The notes under the pieces: model-generated
Seen by the model: only the letters and a program-made list of their open reading frames with translations
Databases searched by the model: none
Told to the model about the DNA's origin: nothing
Translations under genes and position numbers: made by a program
Assembly (NCBI GenBank): GCA_002835545.1
Contig: PIZK01000010.1
Coordinates: 53,306 to 117,305, forward strand
Reading direction: 5' to 3'
Length of the DNA stretch: 64,000 bases
From: Alteromonadales bacterium alter-6D02
Lineage (GTDB): Bacteria > Pseudomonadota > Gammaproteobacteria > Enterobacterales > Psychrobiaceae
Shown here: positions 8,412 through 18,778 of the stretch, in pieces
How the letters are laid out: every line of letters starts with the position of its first letter
How positions within the stretch are numbered: the stretch's first letter is position 1

Positions 8412-10331
8412 ATGATTCTTTATATTGCTGAGAAACCCAGTCTTGGGCGTGCTATCGCCAATGGCCTGTCGTCTAAACAGAAAAAAGGTGATGGCTTTAT
8501 TACCTTAGACAATGGCGATGTCGTGAGCTGGTGTATTGGTCATTTGCTTGAGCAAGCAGAGCCAGATAAGTATGACGACCGCTATAAGAAATGGCAGTTT
8601 GCTGACCTACCAATCATCCCCGAACAGTGGAAACTGATACCAAAAGCTCAAACCAAAAAGCAATTAGCAGTGCTACGTAAGTTAGTAAAGCAAGCTAGTC
8701 ACTTGGTTAACGCGGGCGATCCTGATCGTGAAGGGCAGTTATTGGTTGATGAAGTTATCAGTTACCTTGGGGTTAAAGGTGTTAAATTTGATAGTGTTCA
8801 ACGTTTACTTATTAGTGACTTAAACATTGCTGCAGTAAAAAAGGCCTTGGTTAACTTGCAAAGTAATAAGACGTTTCGCCCGTTATCTGCTTCTGCGTTA
8901 GCTCGCTCTCGAGCAGATTGGCTTTATGGCATGAACATGACTCGTGCGTATACTTTGATTGGTCAGCAAGCGGGTTATCACGGTGTTTTGTCGGTGGGGC
9001 GAGTACAGACCCCTGTCCTTGGCCTAGTGGTACGGCGCGATCAAGAAATTAAACAGTTTACGCCAACACCTTATTATGATGTTGTGGCCACATTACAAAC
9101 GACTCAGCAGGAGGAGTTTGAGGCGAAGTGGCAACCTAGTAAAGCCTGTGAAAAGTATCAGGATGATCAGGGCCGTGTAATATTTCGTAAGCTAGCTCAA
9201 ACTGTGGTAGAACGGACACAAGGGCAGGCGGCAAAAGTGTTACAAATAACCGAACAAAGTAAACGTCAAAACGCACCGTTGCCTTTTAATTTATCTAGTT
9301 TACAAATAGACGCCGCTAAAAAATTTAACTTAAACGCTAAGCAAGTGCTGGATATTTGTCAGGCTTTGTATGAAAAGCATCAATTAATTACTTATCCACG
9401 TTCAGATTGCCGTCATTTGCCGGTTGCACATTTCAAAGAAGCCACTCGCGTTTGTGAGTCTATAAAGCACAATTGTCCTGACTTATCACATGCTGTGGAT
9501 AATGCAAATCTAACTAGGAAATCAAAAGCTTGGGATGATAAAAAGGTTTCTGCGCATCATGCTATTATCCCAACAGATAAAAAGTACGTAGCAGCTAACT
9601 TAAGTGGTACTGAAAACAAAGTTTATCAATTAATTGTTCTACATTATTTAGCTCAGTTTTATCCGCCTTTTAATTACCAACAACAACAAGTTGATGTTGA
9701 TATTGCTGGCGGTTTATTCACTGCCAAAGCTAAGCAAGTGGTTGAACAAGGGTGGAAAGTGTTATTTAAATTGGACGCTAATGAATCGTTTTTACCTAAG
9801 CTTAAAGAGGGCGAATCATTACATTGTTTGAAATCTTCGGTCTTGGATAAGGTGACTGAGCCACCAAAGCACTTTACCGATGCGACCTTACTGGCGGCAA
9901 TGACAGGTATTGCACGATACGTACAAGATCCTGAAATTAAGAAAGTCTTAAAGGAAACAGATGGTTTAGGAACAGAGGCAACCCGTGCTTCTATCATCGA
10001 ATTACTCTTTAAGCGGCATTTTTTGCATAAGCAGGGGAAGCAAATTTTAGCGACTGAGGCTGGAGTAGCGCTCATCACAGCTTTACCTGTCGAGTCTACA
10101 ACACCGGATATGACCGCGTTATGGGAGTCAAAACTCAATGCAATTGCTGGAAAAGAATTACAGTATCAAGCATTTATGCAGCCGCTTGAAGCTAGCTTAA
10201 CACCGCTGGTGGCCTCGGCAGCGTTAACTTCTAAATCAGTCTTTCAAGGTTTAAAGTCTATGCCTAAGCCTGTTCGTAAGGGAAAACGTAAATTTACCAA
10301 GAAAAAGCCGACCAGAACTCGTTCTGGTTAA
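8412..10331 (+). CDS. topB: DNA topoisomerase III
   Basis: A type IA topoisomerase that relaxes and decatenates DNA through a transient 5'-phosphotyrosine link. The 639-residue protein begins with the Toprim domain (LYIAEKPSLGRAIANGL; metal-binding GDPDREG with D103 and D105), continues with the SVGRVQTPVLGLVV helix, and carries the active-site tyrosine 328 in LITYPRSDCRHLP. The length is close to the 653 residues of the E. coli enzyme. The C-terminus is a Lys/Arg-rich tail (KGKRKFTKKKPTRTRSG) likely to bind DNA; there are no zinc fingers, which separates it from topoisomerase I. It is transcribed alone from its own promoter and converges on tamB with an 18-base gap; a 7-bp hairpin covers its last codons (10312-10329). 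Confidence 0.95.
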   Translation: MILYIAEKPSLGRAIANGLSSKQKKGDGFITLDNGDVVSWCIGHLLEQAEPDKYDDRYKKWQFADLPIIPEQWKLIPKAQTKKQLAVLRKLVKQASHLVNAGDPDREGQLLVDEVISYLGVKGVKFDSVQRLLISDLNIAAVKKALVNLQSNKTFRPLSASALARSRADWLYGMNMTRAYTLIGQQAGYHGVLSVGRVQTPVLGLVVRRDQEIKQFTPTPYYDVVATLQTTQQEEFEAKWQPSKACEKYQDDQGRVIFRKLAQTVVERTQGQAAKVLQITEQSKRQNAPLPFNLSSLQIDAAKKFNLNAKQVLDICQALYEKHQLITYPRSDCRHLPVAHFKEATRVCESIKHNCPDLSHAVDNANLTRKSKAWDDKKVSAHHAIIPTDKKYVAANLSGTENKVYQLIVLHYLAQFYPPFNYQQQQVDVDIAGGLFTAKAKQVVEQGWKVLFKLDANESFLPKLKEGESLHCLKSSVLDKVTEPPKHFTDATLLAAMTGIARYVQDPEIKKVLKETDGLGTEATRASIIELLFKRHFLHKQGKQILATEAGVALITALPVESTTPDMTALWESKLNAIAGKELQYQAFMQPLEASLTPLVASAALTSKSVFQGLKSMPKPVRKGKRKFTKKKPTRTRSG

Positions 10332-10349
10332 TTGTAAAGCGCTATGAGT

Positions 10350-13300
10350 TTAGTCGAACGAGAACTGGTATAAGAAGTCGAGTGCTTGGCGAGTGTTATG
10401 AATGAATTCCACAAAAAATTGTGGTGCTAATTCATAGCGCAAACCTACTTCTGGTTCAGAATCAAAGACGCCAACACCGTAGCGGATCTGTAAGTCTGGT
10501 CCGATATAACCACTTACTTCAACTTTGGTCTGCTCACCACTGCCACTCGTATTTAAGCTCAAATTGCTAATGCCTAACTTATTACCAATATCACCGACAA
10601 GCTCTTGTGATTGCCCGATACCACTACTAAGCAGCATTGAAATTGCCATATCTTCGCCACTAATACCGTCTTTACTTTTAATCGCGCGGCCTCGAACTAA
10701 GTATGATAGGGCTTCTTGTTGCGCCATCACAGGCGTTGAAAATATAGTGAGTTTAGGTGTTTTTGCATCTCCATTAACATAAAGTCCAGCGATGACATCA
10801 TCGTTAGTATCTTGTGGGTCCCGAATTGCTTCGATATTGATGATGGGGTTGGTTAAAACTCCGGTAAAGATGAGCTGACCTTGCTTAATCAGTAGGTTTT
10901 GCCCCATCGCTTTATACGTAGCGTCACTTAAAGCAAGATCGCCATGGCCATTAAGCGGTATATTCTTGTTTTGAATTAAATTCAGCTTTCCTGCTAGTGA
11001 TGACTTTAAACCGAATGCATCGATACGTAATTTATCGTTGATTAATACATTTACATCCAAATCAACCGCAAGGGGTTTTTCTTTTTGTTTTGATTTGATA
11101 ACTACATCATCCGATAAAGAAACCGCTGAGGCGGGTAATGATTTAATTTTAATGTTTCCTTGGTCAATATTAATATCACCACGCACTTTGGCCAGAGTAG
11201 TGCCTAGGTCAATATGAATATCAGGGCTAAATGTTACATTGATATCTTTTGATGGTGCTAGAGACAATGATTCACCTCGTAGCGATACTTGTGCTTCCAA
11301 TGACTCGACCCAATTTGCAGTTCCTGAAAGTAACCCGTAGCCATCGCCTAATTCAAAATGACTACTAAAAGCACTTTCCTGACCTTGTAATTCAATTAAA
11401 GAGTTGAGCTTGTAGATATTACTAGGCAACTTACTGCTATTAATGGTGATATCTGTTAACGCTAAATTACCAAAGAGTTGCATGCTTTCAACTGAACCAG
11501 TAAAACCTGTATTGATATTGACTTCACCATCTAGAGCTTCAATGTGCGGAATAAGATAACGATAAGGTGCTAGCTGCAATCCGTCACCTTGAATGTGTCC
11601 GGTAAGCGTTGGATCTTTAGAAAAAACGTCACTAATTAATGTGGTATAAAAGCGTCCCAAGGTGTCTGACTGCAAATCAACGATAATATTAGCGAGGTGT
11701 TGATTAACTAAAACCTGAGTGGTGAGTTGATTAAACTGATGTTTTATTGTGTTGTCTTGATATTGGGCGCTGAAGAGTGCATTACTGACATTAATGGTCG
11801 ATGTAAGGTTAAACTGTGACTTATTTGTCAGGGTAAATTGTGCCGCTAATGATGCGTCGCCACTAAGAATGATATCTTTGGCAATATGTTTGTTAATCTG
11901 CGCTAAAGAAAAGTTATTAACACTGATGTTACCCTGGTTACTTTTAAAATTTTTCACATCAACAGATAAATCATTATCAAGACAAATGTTGGCTCCTTGC
12001 TCTCGCAGTTGTTGCCAACAATGTTGTGATAGATTAACAATATTGTTTAGCATGGAATAGCTAAGTGCGGTTGATTGAGTTAATTGCCATTGTGCAAAAG
12101 GAGTTCTTATCTTGGCCTGCTCAAGTTGGCCTTGCCATTGCTCAGCCATTGAACCTGTCAGTTGCAGGTTAGCCTCCCAAGGAGCTCCAATGCTTTTTAG
12201 GCTCAATTGGTGCTGCTCTAAGTCACCGTTGAGTTGTAGATCAGCTGATTGAATAGTGATGTCACCAAGGCGTAGTTTTTTGATTTTGCTAGTAATTGAT
12301 AATGGGTAACGTGAATCAAGGGTGATTAAGCCCTCACTGTCGATACGCGCGATGGTAGTCTTACTTTCACTATCGGAAAAATCTTCGACAGTGAGTTGAT
12401 GTTCTATCTTTGGGGCTCTTATCGCTCCAGTAATCGCTAACGTTCCTTTTGCTGAACCCTCAAGTTGAGGAAGGAGATCGGAAAAAGAATCGATAGTGAC
12501 TTTACTGGCGATATTGAATTGCTGATCAATAGTGCCATCTAACATTAATTCAGATTTTCCAGCATTTAGTATTAACTGGTTAATATGCCATTGGCCATAG
12601 GGGGCTTTAACAGCACTACGGCCAAAGGCCTGCCCAGTGGCAACGAGAGGCTTATTTAACCAGTGCCCATTAAGCGCGAATCGGCTTATATCAACTGTCC
12701 AGTGAGGCTTATCTTCGGTTGTTTCTAAGAGTAATTTAGAGGATATCTCGCCATTAATTTTGCCTTGATGCTGTGGCCAGTACTTATGAGGAGAGATATT
12801 GTTTAGTGCTAATTCGCCGTTCCAACTTAATTTCTTCAGCCATTGTAACTGGCCTACCGCTGAGATTGTACCGTCTAGTGTCGTTATCTCGCCTAAGGTT
12901 AATGTTGCCTTTGATGGAGAGCCTTGACCCGCGATGAGCCATTTAACCTTGGGTAATTGTGGAAAATTAATACCGCCCTTAGCCTTGTAATCAAAGTTTG
13001 CTAGTACTCCCTGACTTGAAATGTGCCCGTCATCAATGATTAACATTTGCTCTAGATAAGGTACTTGAGCTGATTTCCAATCTATATCGAGAGTAAATGG
13101 TAAGGCTTTATTGAGCAAATTGACTTGAGCATTCAGTTTACTCGAAATAGCGCCTTCGCTTACCACGGCTAGTGTTAAGTCATCTAATTGGCCGCTACTT
13201 TGTAGTGATAAGGTTGATTTATTAATCACCAGACCAGCAAGTTCGACTTTCTGCTTTGATTGGATATCAATAGCTAATTCATGAGGGAGTAAAGGGCCCA

Positions 13301-14141
13301 GCGTTATCTTCGCGTTTAGTGCTAGCTTTGCTAATGAGTGATTGGCTTTAAAAGACTCTATATTGATTAACTTCTCGTTGACTGTGGCCTGTAATGATAA
13401 TTGCGTTAGCTCATGTTCAATCGGGCTAGGTTGACGCTGTTGCTGCAAGCTCGCGTTAATTTTTTGAACAGATACTCGGTTGAGTGTTATATCTAATGGG
13501 ATGCTAGGGATACTAAGTTTAGACAAAAAACTAAGGTCCACAAGTTGATAAGGCTGGGTTGTTGTCAATGGTGGTTTAGGTGTACTAATTTTCGGGGGAA
13601 CAGCGGGCTGTGCTTGAGTGATATATACCGTATCAACGCTGAAGCTGTTGACCTCAACACTAGAATTTTCCATTGATATTGCCGTAGCTAATTGGTTAAC
13701 TTTCAGCGTGTGCTGAGGGGCCACTAATACAAAATGATCCAAGGAGAAGTGTTGTAACTCAATGGCAAATGGAAGAGTGATTCGTTCCAATGCTTTGGTG
13801 TGTTGAGGAGCGTCTTTTGACACTTCTGTCTGAGTTAGCGTGATACGCTTAGCGTTTAATTTCTCAACGCATAACGCTGAGTCCCATGCACAGCCCCAAC
13901 GCCAGTTAATAGCTAATGATTCGATGAGTAGATGTTGACTCGGTTGCTTAAATTCAATGGTGTTAAAACGAGGAGAAAAAAATAAGCTCCCGTTAGCAAG
14001 CTCAATCGTTAAGCCTGATACGGCACTTTGGCCCACTTTGATTAATAGCTTGTTACCAAGATGGCTAAATAGTAAGACACCCACAATGACTATGAGGCTT
14101 AATGGGATAGCAAAAACTTTACGATAAAATAAACGGCTCAT
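10350..14141 (-). CDS. tamB: translocation and assembly module inner-membrane component TamB
   Basis: TamB is a very long protein anchored in the inner membrane that spans the periplasm as a beta-taco groove and works with TamA in outer-membrane protein assembly and/or phospholipid transport. The 1263-residue product (E. coli about 1259) has an N-terminal membrane helix at about residues 9-31, a long region of repeated beta-strand units of AsmA/TamB type, and the C-terminal DUF490 domain (QQEALSYLVRGRAIKSKDG, SGSGEQTKVEVSGYIGPDLQIRYGVG) ending in an aromatic-rich tail. Its start codon overlaps the tamA stop by 4 bases, so the two are translationally coupled. Confidence 0.94.
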   Translation of the reverse strand: MSRLFYRKVFAIPLSLIVIVGVLLFSHLGNKLLIKVGQSAVSGLTIELANGSLFFSPRFNTIEFKQPSQHLLIESLAINWRWGCAWDSALCVEKLNAKRITLTQTEVSKDAPQHTKALERITLPFAIELQHFSLDHFVLVAPQHTLKVNQLATAISMENSSVEVNSFSVDTVYITQAQPAVPPKISTPKPPLTTTQPYQLVDLSFLSKLSIPSIPLDITLNRVSVQKINASLQQQRQPSPIEHELTQLSLQATVNEKLINIESFKANHSLAKLALNAKITLGPLLPHELAIDIQSKQKVELAGLVINKSTLSLQSSGQLDDLTLAVVSEGAISSKLNAQVNLLNKALPFTLDIDWKSAQVPYLEQMLIIDDGHISSQGVLANFDYKAKGGINFPQLPKVKWLIAGQGSPSKATLTLGEITTLDGTISAVGQLQWLKKLSWNGELALNNISPHKYWPQHQGKINGEISSKLLLETTEDKPHWTVDISRFALNGHWLNKPLVATGQAFGRSAVKAPYGQWHINQLILNAGKSELMLDGTIDQQFNIASKVTIDSFSDLLPQLEGSAKGTLAITGAIRAPKIEHQLTVEDFSDSESKTTIARIDSEGLITLDSRYPLSITSKIKKLRLGDITIQSADLQLNGDLEQHQLSLKSIGAPWEANLQLTGSMAEQWQGQLEQAKIRTPFAQWQLTQSTALSYSMLNNIVNLSQHCWQQLREQGANICLDNDLSVDVKNFKSNQGNISVNNFSLAQINKHIAKDIILSGDASLAAQFTLTNKSQFNLTSTINVSNALFSAQYQDNTIKHQFNQLTTQVLVNQHLANIIVDLQSDTLGRFYTTLISDVFSKDPTLTGHIQGDGLQLAPYRYLIPHIEALDGEVNINTGFTGSVESMQLFGNLALTDITINSSKLPSNIYKLNSLIELQGQESAFSSHFELGDGYGLLSGTANWVESLEAQVSLRGESLSLAPSKDINVTFSPDIHIDLGTTLAKVRGDINIDQGNIKIKSLPASAVSLSDDVVIKSKQKEKPLAVDLDVNVLINDKLRIDAFGLKSSLAGKLNLIQNKNIPLNGHGDLALSDATYKAMGQNLLIKQGQLIFTGVLTNPIINIEAIRDPQDTNDDVIAGLYVNGDAKTPKLTIFSTPVMAQQEALSYLVRGRAIKSKDGISGEDMAISMLLSSGIGQSQELVGDIGNKLGISNLSLNTSGSGEQTKVEVSGYIGPDLQIRYGVGVFDSEPEVGLRYELAPQFFVEFIHNTRQALDFLYQFSFD

Positions 14142-15919
14142 AAGTCTAACCCTATAGCAAAGCTAATTCTAAAAGGCTTGTCAAAAGGGTCATGATCATC
14201 TTCTGTTAAGCCAAAAGCAAAGTCTAATCGAATCGGACCTACGGGGGTTTGCCAGCGAATGCCTACGCCAACATCTGATTTTAATGACTCTGAGAAATCA
14301 TCAGTAACGGTGCCGACATCATAAAATGCAGCCAGACGCCAACTTTCTGTGACTGGGTAACTATATTCAGCGCTGGCTAGCGCTTGGTATAACCCACCTT
14401 GCGCTTCAAGAACCACTTTGTCATCACCATTGGTTGTTTCGGCTAGGGGGGCTATAGATTTAAAGTCATAGGCACGTAAATTATCATCACCTCCTGCAAA
14501 AAAACGCATAGATTGAGGAACATCATGAATCGACGAAGCTTCAATTGCACCAATATCAAACTTAAATATGAATTGGTGAGTGCCATTAATGCGGCGGAGC
14601 CAATTAGAGCGAATGGATATCTTCGCTAAGTCAACAGAAGAGCCCCAAGCTTCGTTAGCAAACTCAACAGAGTATATTTGACGGTCGCCCCAACTAGGGT
14701 CTAATCCTCCTCGGCGGCGTGTCCGGGTGTAACTCACTCCGGGTAAAATTAAACTATCGTGTTGGTTAAGCGTCAGATCATTTTCTCGTTCTAGCTTGAG
14801 AAATAAAATACGTTGCCAGTCACCTTCTAGTGCTTTGTGGCGCTGCCATTGCAGAGAGAACTTCTCATAGGGATTTGTCAGTACATCCGAGCGTTGCCAG
14901 CCCAAAATATAGTTAGTGTAATTATAGTTTGGGTCGGCATAAGGCACTTTATAACTTGCGGTCAATGACTTTTCTTGCTTTGTGAGCTCAAGACTGGTTT
15001 CGAGACTGTGCCCACGACGATTAAGCCAAGGTTTTATCCAATTGATACCTCCCCGCATACCAAGATCGGTATCGCCATTTAAATCTGTACTGACCCCTGC
15101 CGTCAACTCAACGATATTCTTAGGTTTGTCCACAATTGCAACGTTAATATCAACTGTTTTTGTTAATAGGTTTGGTGGTTCAGGAATTGCTTGGATACTC
15201 TTAAAATAGCGGCTTTGGTTTAGGGCTAAGTTAAACTGTGCAAGGGTATCACTTAGGTAATGTTCACCTGGCTTAAAAGAAGCCATTGATAATATGAGTT
15301 CTCGTGCAGGGTGGTGTTCAGGGATTTTTATCTCACCAAAAGTAAAACGCACGCCTGTATCGTATATTTGACTGAGCTGGGCATTATTTTTTTCAATGTC
15401 AATAATGACTTCGCTAGTTAACCACTTGGCTTCAAAATAACCCTTGTTTACTGCAATATCAGCAAATTGAGCTTTAGTATCATCGAAGCTGCCGTGATGA
15501 ATGCGCTTGCCAACGGCAAAGGGGTACTGTTGCTGTTGCCTTTTAAAATCATCATCAAGTGCCCCAATACCAATTAAACGAAAATCAACTTGTGAGAGTA
15601 ACGTTGGTTCTCCTTGTTTGATATCAATATTGGCTACGGGCTGGTCGTCTTGATTTAGGGTTTGAACCTCAATATTCGCTGCATAATAGCCTAAAGCTTG
15701 CAATGCAATCGTAGCTTGTTTTACGACTTGTAAACGCCAAAAACTTAAGCTTTCATTCTGGTTAAATGACAACTGATTTAGGTAGACATTGACATTCTTT
15801 TTTGCGGCACTAGTTAGAGAGTCATCGGATGAAATGATGCGATAAGTCACATCAATATCTTTTGCGGTGCTATAAAACGATGATATTAAGCAAAGTAAAA
15901 TGAATAGAATGTTTCTCAT
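14138..15919 (-). CDS. tamA: translocation and assembly module outer-membrane protein TamA
   Basis: TamA is an Omp85-family outer-membrane protein. The 593-residue sequence starts with a signal peptide (residues 1-20, ILFILLCLISSFYSTAK), followed by three POTRA-like domains up to about residue 270 and a 16-strand barrel. The barrel carries the conserved FFAGGDDNLRAYDF motif (the VRGY/F element of lid loop L6) and GVGIRWQTPVGPIRLDFAFGL near the end. The length is near the 577 residues of the E. coli protein. It is the first gene of the tamA-tamB unit and is divergent from dinB. A minus-strand -10-like TATAAT (15950-15955) lies inside the LexA box, so LexA could also affect this operon; that is inference. 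Confidence 0.93.
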   Translation of the reverse strand: MRNILFILLCLISSFYSTAKDIDVTYRIISSDDSLTSAAKKNVNVYLNQLSFNQNESLSFWRLQVVKQATIALQALGYYAANIEVQTLNQDDQPVANIDIKQGEPTLLSQVDFRLIGIGALDDDFKRQQQQYPFAVGKRIHHGSFDDTKAQFADIAVNKGYFEAKWLTSEVIIDIEKNNAQLSQIYDTGVRFTFGEIKIPEHHPARELILSMASFKPGEHYLSDTLAQFNLALNQSRYFKSIQAIPEPPNLLTKTVDINVAIVDKPKNIVELTAGVSTDLNGDTDLGMRGGINWIKPWLNRRGHSLETSLELTKQEKSLTASYKVPYADPNYNYTNYILGWQRSDVLTNPYEKFSLQWQRHKALEGDWQRILFLKLERENDLTLNQHDSLILPGVSYTRTRRRGGLDPSWGDRQIYSVEFANEAWGSSVDLAKISIRSNWLRRINGTHQFIFKFDIGAIEASSIHDVPQSMRFFAGGDDNLRAYDFKSIAPLAETTNGDDKVVLEAQGGLYQALASAEYSYPVTESWRLAAFYDVGTVTDDFSESLKSDVGVGIRWQTPVGPIRLDFAFGLTEDDHDPFDKPFRISFAIGLDL

Positions 15920-15942
15920 TATTGAAACAATGTCCTTAGAGT

Positions 15943-15962
15943 GACTGTTATTATATACAGTA
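15943..15962 (+). promoter_or_regulatory. LexA (SOS) box between tamA and dinB
   Basis: CTG at 15945-15947 and CAG at 15958-15960 are separated by 10 AT-rich bases, giving the CTG-N10-CAG core of gammaproteobacterial LexA boxes with flanking TA on the right. It overlaps the -35 region of the plus-strand promoter whose -10 is TATAAT at 15969-15974. Confidence 0.85.
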
Positions 15963-15968
15963 CTTGTC

Positions 15969-15974
15969 TATAAT
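15969..15974 (+). promoter_or_regulatory. -10 element of the dinB promoter
   Basis: A perfect TATAAT lies 50 bases before the dinB start codon. The matching -35 would fall in the LexA box (about 15945-15951) and has poor consensus, as expected for a repressed promoter. Confidence 0.6.
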
Positions 15975-16024
15975 GAATGTCATTGGGCTTTTGATGATGG
16001 GTATTATAAACGGGATGGTTACCG

Positions 16025-17083
16025 ATGCGTAAAATAATTCACGTTGACATGGACTGTTTTTTTGCTGCGGTCGAAATGCGTGATAATCCAATTTTAGCCA
16101 GCTTGCCAATAGCGATTGGTGGAGCGAGTGATCGACGTGGTGTTATTGCTACGTGTAATTATATTGCTCGGGAGTATGGGGTACGAAGTGCTATGGCGAC
16201 ATCCTTGGCGTTAAAGCTTTGCCCGCACTTACAACTTGTGCCTGGTCGGATGGGAGCGTACAAAGAAGCATCAGCACAGGTGTTTGAAATATTTAAACGT
16301 TATAGCTCTTTAGTTGAGTCTTTAAGTTTAGACGAGGCTTATATTGATGTGAGTGATTGTCAGCTATTTTCTGGCAGTGCGACGTTAATTGCTCAACAAA
16401 TCAGACAAGATATCCTTGACGAAACAGGCTTAACGGCATCAGCTGGCATTGCACCTAATAAATTCATGGCTAAAATTGCATCTGACTTAAACAAACCAAA
16501 CGGACAATTCGTTATCACCCCTGATCAAGTCGATGAGTTTGCGTTTAATTTACCGCTAAATAAAATCCCCGGTGTTGGTAAAGTCACTTTCGGTAAATTA
16601 CAACAACTCGGACTCATGACAGGAGAAGATATTCGAGCCACTGAGCTTCCTTGGTTAGAGCAACGTTTCGGAAAAATGGCTCATGTACTTAAGCAACGCA
16701 GTTTAGGGATCGATCCCAGCACAGTGAACCCGCACCGTGAACGAAAATCGGTGGGAGTAGAAACCACATTAGCCGCAGATATTAACGGGCAAGCGAGTTG
16801 CTGGCCAATTGTTGAACAATTGTATCAAGAGCTTCACAGACGCTTAGTCAAAGTGGAGAAAGGCAAAATAATTGCTAAGCAAGGAATAAAAATTAAATTT
16901 AATGATTTTAAATCAACGACGGTAGAAAAGAGTGTTGATGACATTAGTCTTGAGTTATGTCGGCAATTACTTGAACAAGCGCTAGAAAGAAGTTATGGGC
17001 GCTCGGTTCGGCTAATAGGGCTATCTGTGGGGTTTACGGCACCGAAGGCTGATGATGTACCTCAGCTAGACTTATTTGATTAA
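16025..17083 (+). CDS. dinB: DNA polymerase IV
   Basis: A Y-family translesion polymerase, 352 residues (E. coli 351). Motifs in order: [12 protein letters not shown] with metal-binding D8; the [11 protein letters not shown] active site (Asp-Glu near 103-104); the [21 protein letters not shown] palm segment; a helix-hairpin-helix ([15 protein letters not shown]); the little-finger domain ([11 protein letters not shown]); and the C-terminal QLDLFD, a beta-clamp binding motif. It is probably SOS-induced through the LexA box just upstream. The gene ends at a bidirectional terminator shared with pepD. Confidence 0.95.
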   Translation: MRKIIHVDMDCFFAAVEMRDNPILASLPIAIGGASDRRGVIATCNYIAREYGVRSAMATSLALKLCPHLQLVPGRMGAYKEASAQVFEIFKRYSSLVESLSLDEAYIDVSDCQLFSGSATLIAQQIRQDILDETGLTASAGIAPNKFMAKIASDLNKPNGQFVITPDQVDEFAFNLPLNKIPGVGKVTFGKLQQLGLMTGEDIRATELPWLEQRFGKMAHVLKQRSLGIDPSTVNPHRERKSVGVETTLAADINGQASCWPIVEQLYQELHRRLVKVEKGKIIAKQGIKIKFNDFKSTTVEKSVDDISLELCRQLLEQALERSYGRSVRLIGLSVGFTAPKADDVPQLDLFD

Positions 17084-17093
17084 ACACATGAAT

Positions 17094-17132
17094 AAAAAAG
17101 AGCAGCCCATAAATGATTAGCTGCTCTTTTTT
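17094..17132. terminator. bidirectional terminator between dinB and pepD
   Basis: GAGCAGC (17100-17106) pairs with GCTGCTC (17120-17126), flanked by six A on the left and six T on the right, so it can end transcription in both directions. Confidence 0.92.
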
Positions 17133-17157
17133 GTGTGTCGTTTTAACGTCCTGCTAA

Positions 17158-18618
17158 TTACGCTGTTTTTTCTGGAATATTCTTTAGAATTGCTAAAGTT
17201 AACTGCCAAAAGCGTTCAACGGTATCAATTTTAACTTTCTCATCAGGTGAGTGAGGGAAGCGAATTGTAGGGCCGTAAGAGACCATATCCCAATGCGGAT
17301 AAGCATCTTTAAATAAACCACACTCTAGACCCGCATGGATCACCATGACTTTTGGTATTTCACCAAATAACTCATTGTACGTATCGCGCACAACGGCCAT
17401 AGCCTCTGACGATGTGTTTGGTTTCCAGCCTGGGTAAGCGCCAGAAAAATCAACTGTTGCACCCGCAAGACTAAAGATTGAGCCAATGGTGTTTTGTGTA
17501 TCAATACGACGTGAATCCATTAATGAGCGAATTAAACACTGAACGCGGATTTCGTTATGACGTGTTTGGATTACACCCAGATTATTTGAGGTCTCTACAA
17601 CACCGTCAATCTCATCACTCATTCTAAATACGCCGTGAGGGCAACCATACAATGCAGCTAAAAGACGGGTTTGCAATGACTGAGATAGTACTTGTTCAAT
17701 GTCGTCTGTCGGGTCAACAAAAATAGCCAGATCCGGTTCAACGGCTTGCAGTTCTTGTTTAAAAGTTTCAGTCCATTGTGTAACAGCTTGCTTAAACTCT
17801 GTAACTTGTTCATTAGGAACTAATAGCTCAGCGCTCGCTTCGCGGGGTAGGGCGTTGCGTAAGCTGCCGCCATCAATACTGGCTAGTTTTAGTTTAAAAG
17901 TATCGCTTAATTCAAAAAGAACACGAGTTAATACTTTATTCGCATTACCACGACCTAGGTGGATATCGACACCTGAATGGCCACCTTTGAGTCCTTCAAC
18001 GACTAATGAGAAAGCGGTATGTTCAGCGGGTGCAGCTTCGAACTCTGTTGCAAAGCTAATGTTGGCATCAACGCCGCCAGCACAGCCCATATATACTTCA
18101 CCTTCCTCTTCTGAGTCAGTGTTTAATAATATTTCACCATCGAAATAACCTGGTTCAAGGCCAAATGCACCAGTCATACCGGCTTCTTCATCAACGGTTA
18201 ATAGGGCTTCTAAAGGACCGTGTTCAATGTTCTCATCACCCAGAACTGCTAAGGTAGCACAAAGACCAATACCGTTATCAGCACCTAATGTAGTGCCTTG
18301 AGCAGTGACCCATTCACCATCAATATATGGTTTAATTGGATCGGTTAGAAAATCATGTTGGGTGTCATTATTTTTTTGCGGCACCATATCAAGGTGAGCT
18401 TGCATGATAACGCCTTTACGATTTTCGTAACCCGGTGTTGCGGGCTTTTTGATAATAATGTTGCCTACGGTATCACGGGTAACCGTTAGATTTTTTTTTG
18501 TCGCCCAGTCAATGATGTAAGTCGCAAGTGCTTCTTCATGCTTTGACGGGTGTGGGATTGCACATAATTGAGAAAACCAGCTCCACACTGATTGTGGTGA
18601 TAAAGTAGATAATGGCAC
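17158..18618 (-). CDS. pepD: aminoacyl-histidine dipeptidase (peptidase D, M20C family)
   Basis: A cytosolic zinc dipeptidase that cleaves Xaa-His dipeptides such as carnosine. The 486-residue protein (E. coli 485) carries the M20 metal-site motifs: QAHLDMVPQ (zinc His and Asp near residues 78-80), GADNGIG (bridging Asp), and LTVDEEAGMTGAFG (general-base Glu and zinc Glu). GGHSGVDIHLGRGNA marks the lid domain, and a C-terminal segment brings the last zinc ligand near IRFPHSPDEKV. It stands alone, divergent from the NCS2 permease leader and sharing a terminator with dinB. Confidence 0.94.
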   Translation of the reverse strand: MPLSTLSPQSVWSWFSQLCAIPHPSKHEEALATYIIDWATKKNLTVTRDTVGNIIIKKPATPGYENRKGVIMQAHLDMVPQKNNDTQHDFLTDPIKPYIDGEWVTAQGTTLGADNGIGLCATLAVLGDENIEHGPLEALLTVDEEAGMTGAFGLEPGYFDGEILLNTDSEEEGEVYMGCAGGVDANISFATEFEAAPAEHTAFSLVVEGLKGGHSGVDIHLGRGNANKVLTRVLFELSDTFKLKLASIDGGSLRNALPREASAELLVPNEQVTEFKQAVTQWTETFKQELQAVEPDLAIFVDPTDDIEQVLSQSLQTRLLAALYGCPHGVFRMSDEIDGVVETSNNLGVIQTRHNEIRVQCLIRSLMDSRRIDTQNTIGSIFSLAGATVDFSGAYPGWKPNTSSEAMAVVRDTYNELFGEIPKVMVIHAGLECGLFKDAYPHWDMVSYGPTIRFPHSPDEKVKIDTVERFWQLTLAILKNIPEKTA

Positions 18619-18778
18619 AGAAAGACTCCCTTAAAAAAATGATTGGCAATTATACCATAGTACTAAAAGTTACATGCATTAAAAAAACTAACTCAAAAAA
18701 GCTTTTACCCCTACAAAAACTTATTCAATATACTCTGTTATAGTTTACGGTTCATATATACTAATGCCTTTGTATTAA

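Noticed and set aside
9674-10138. A 154-codon minus-strand frame inside topB
   Set aside because: It is antisense to conserved topoisomerase sequence and has no recognisable features.
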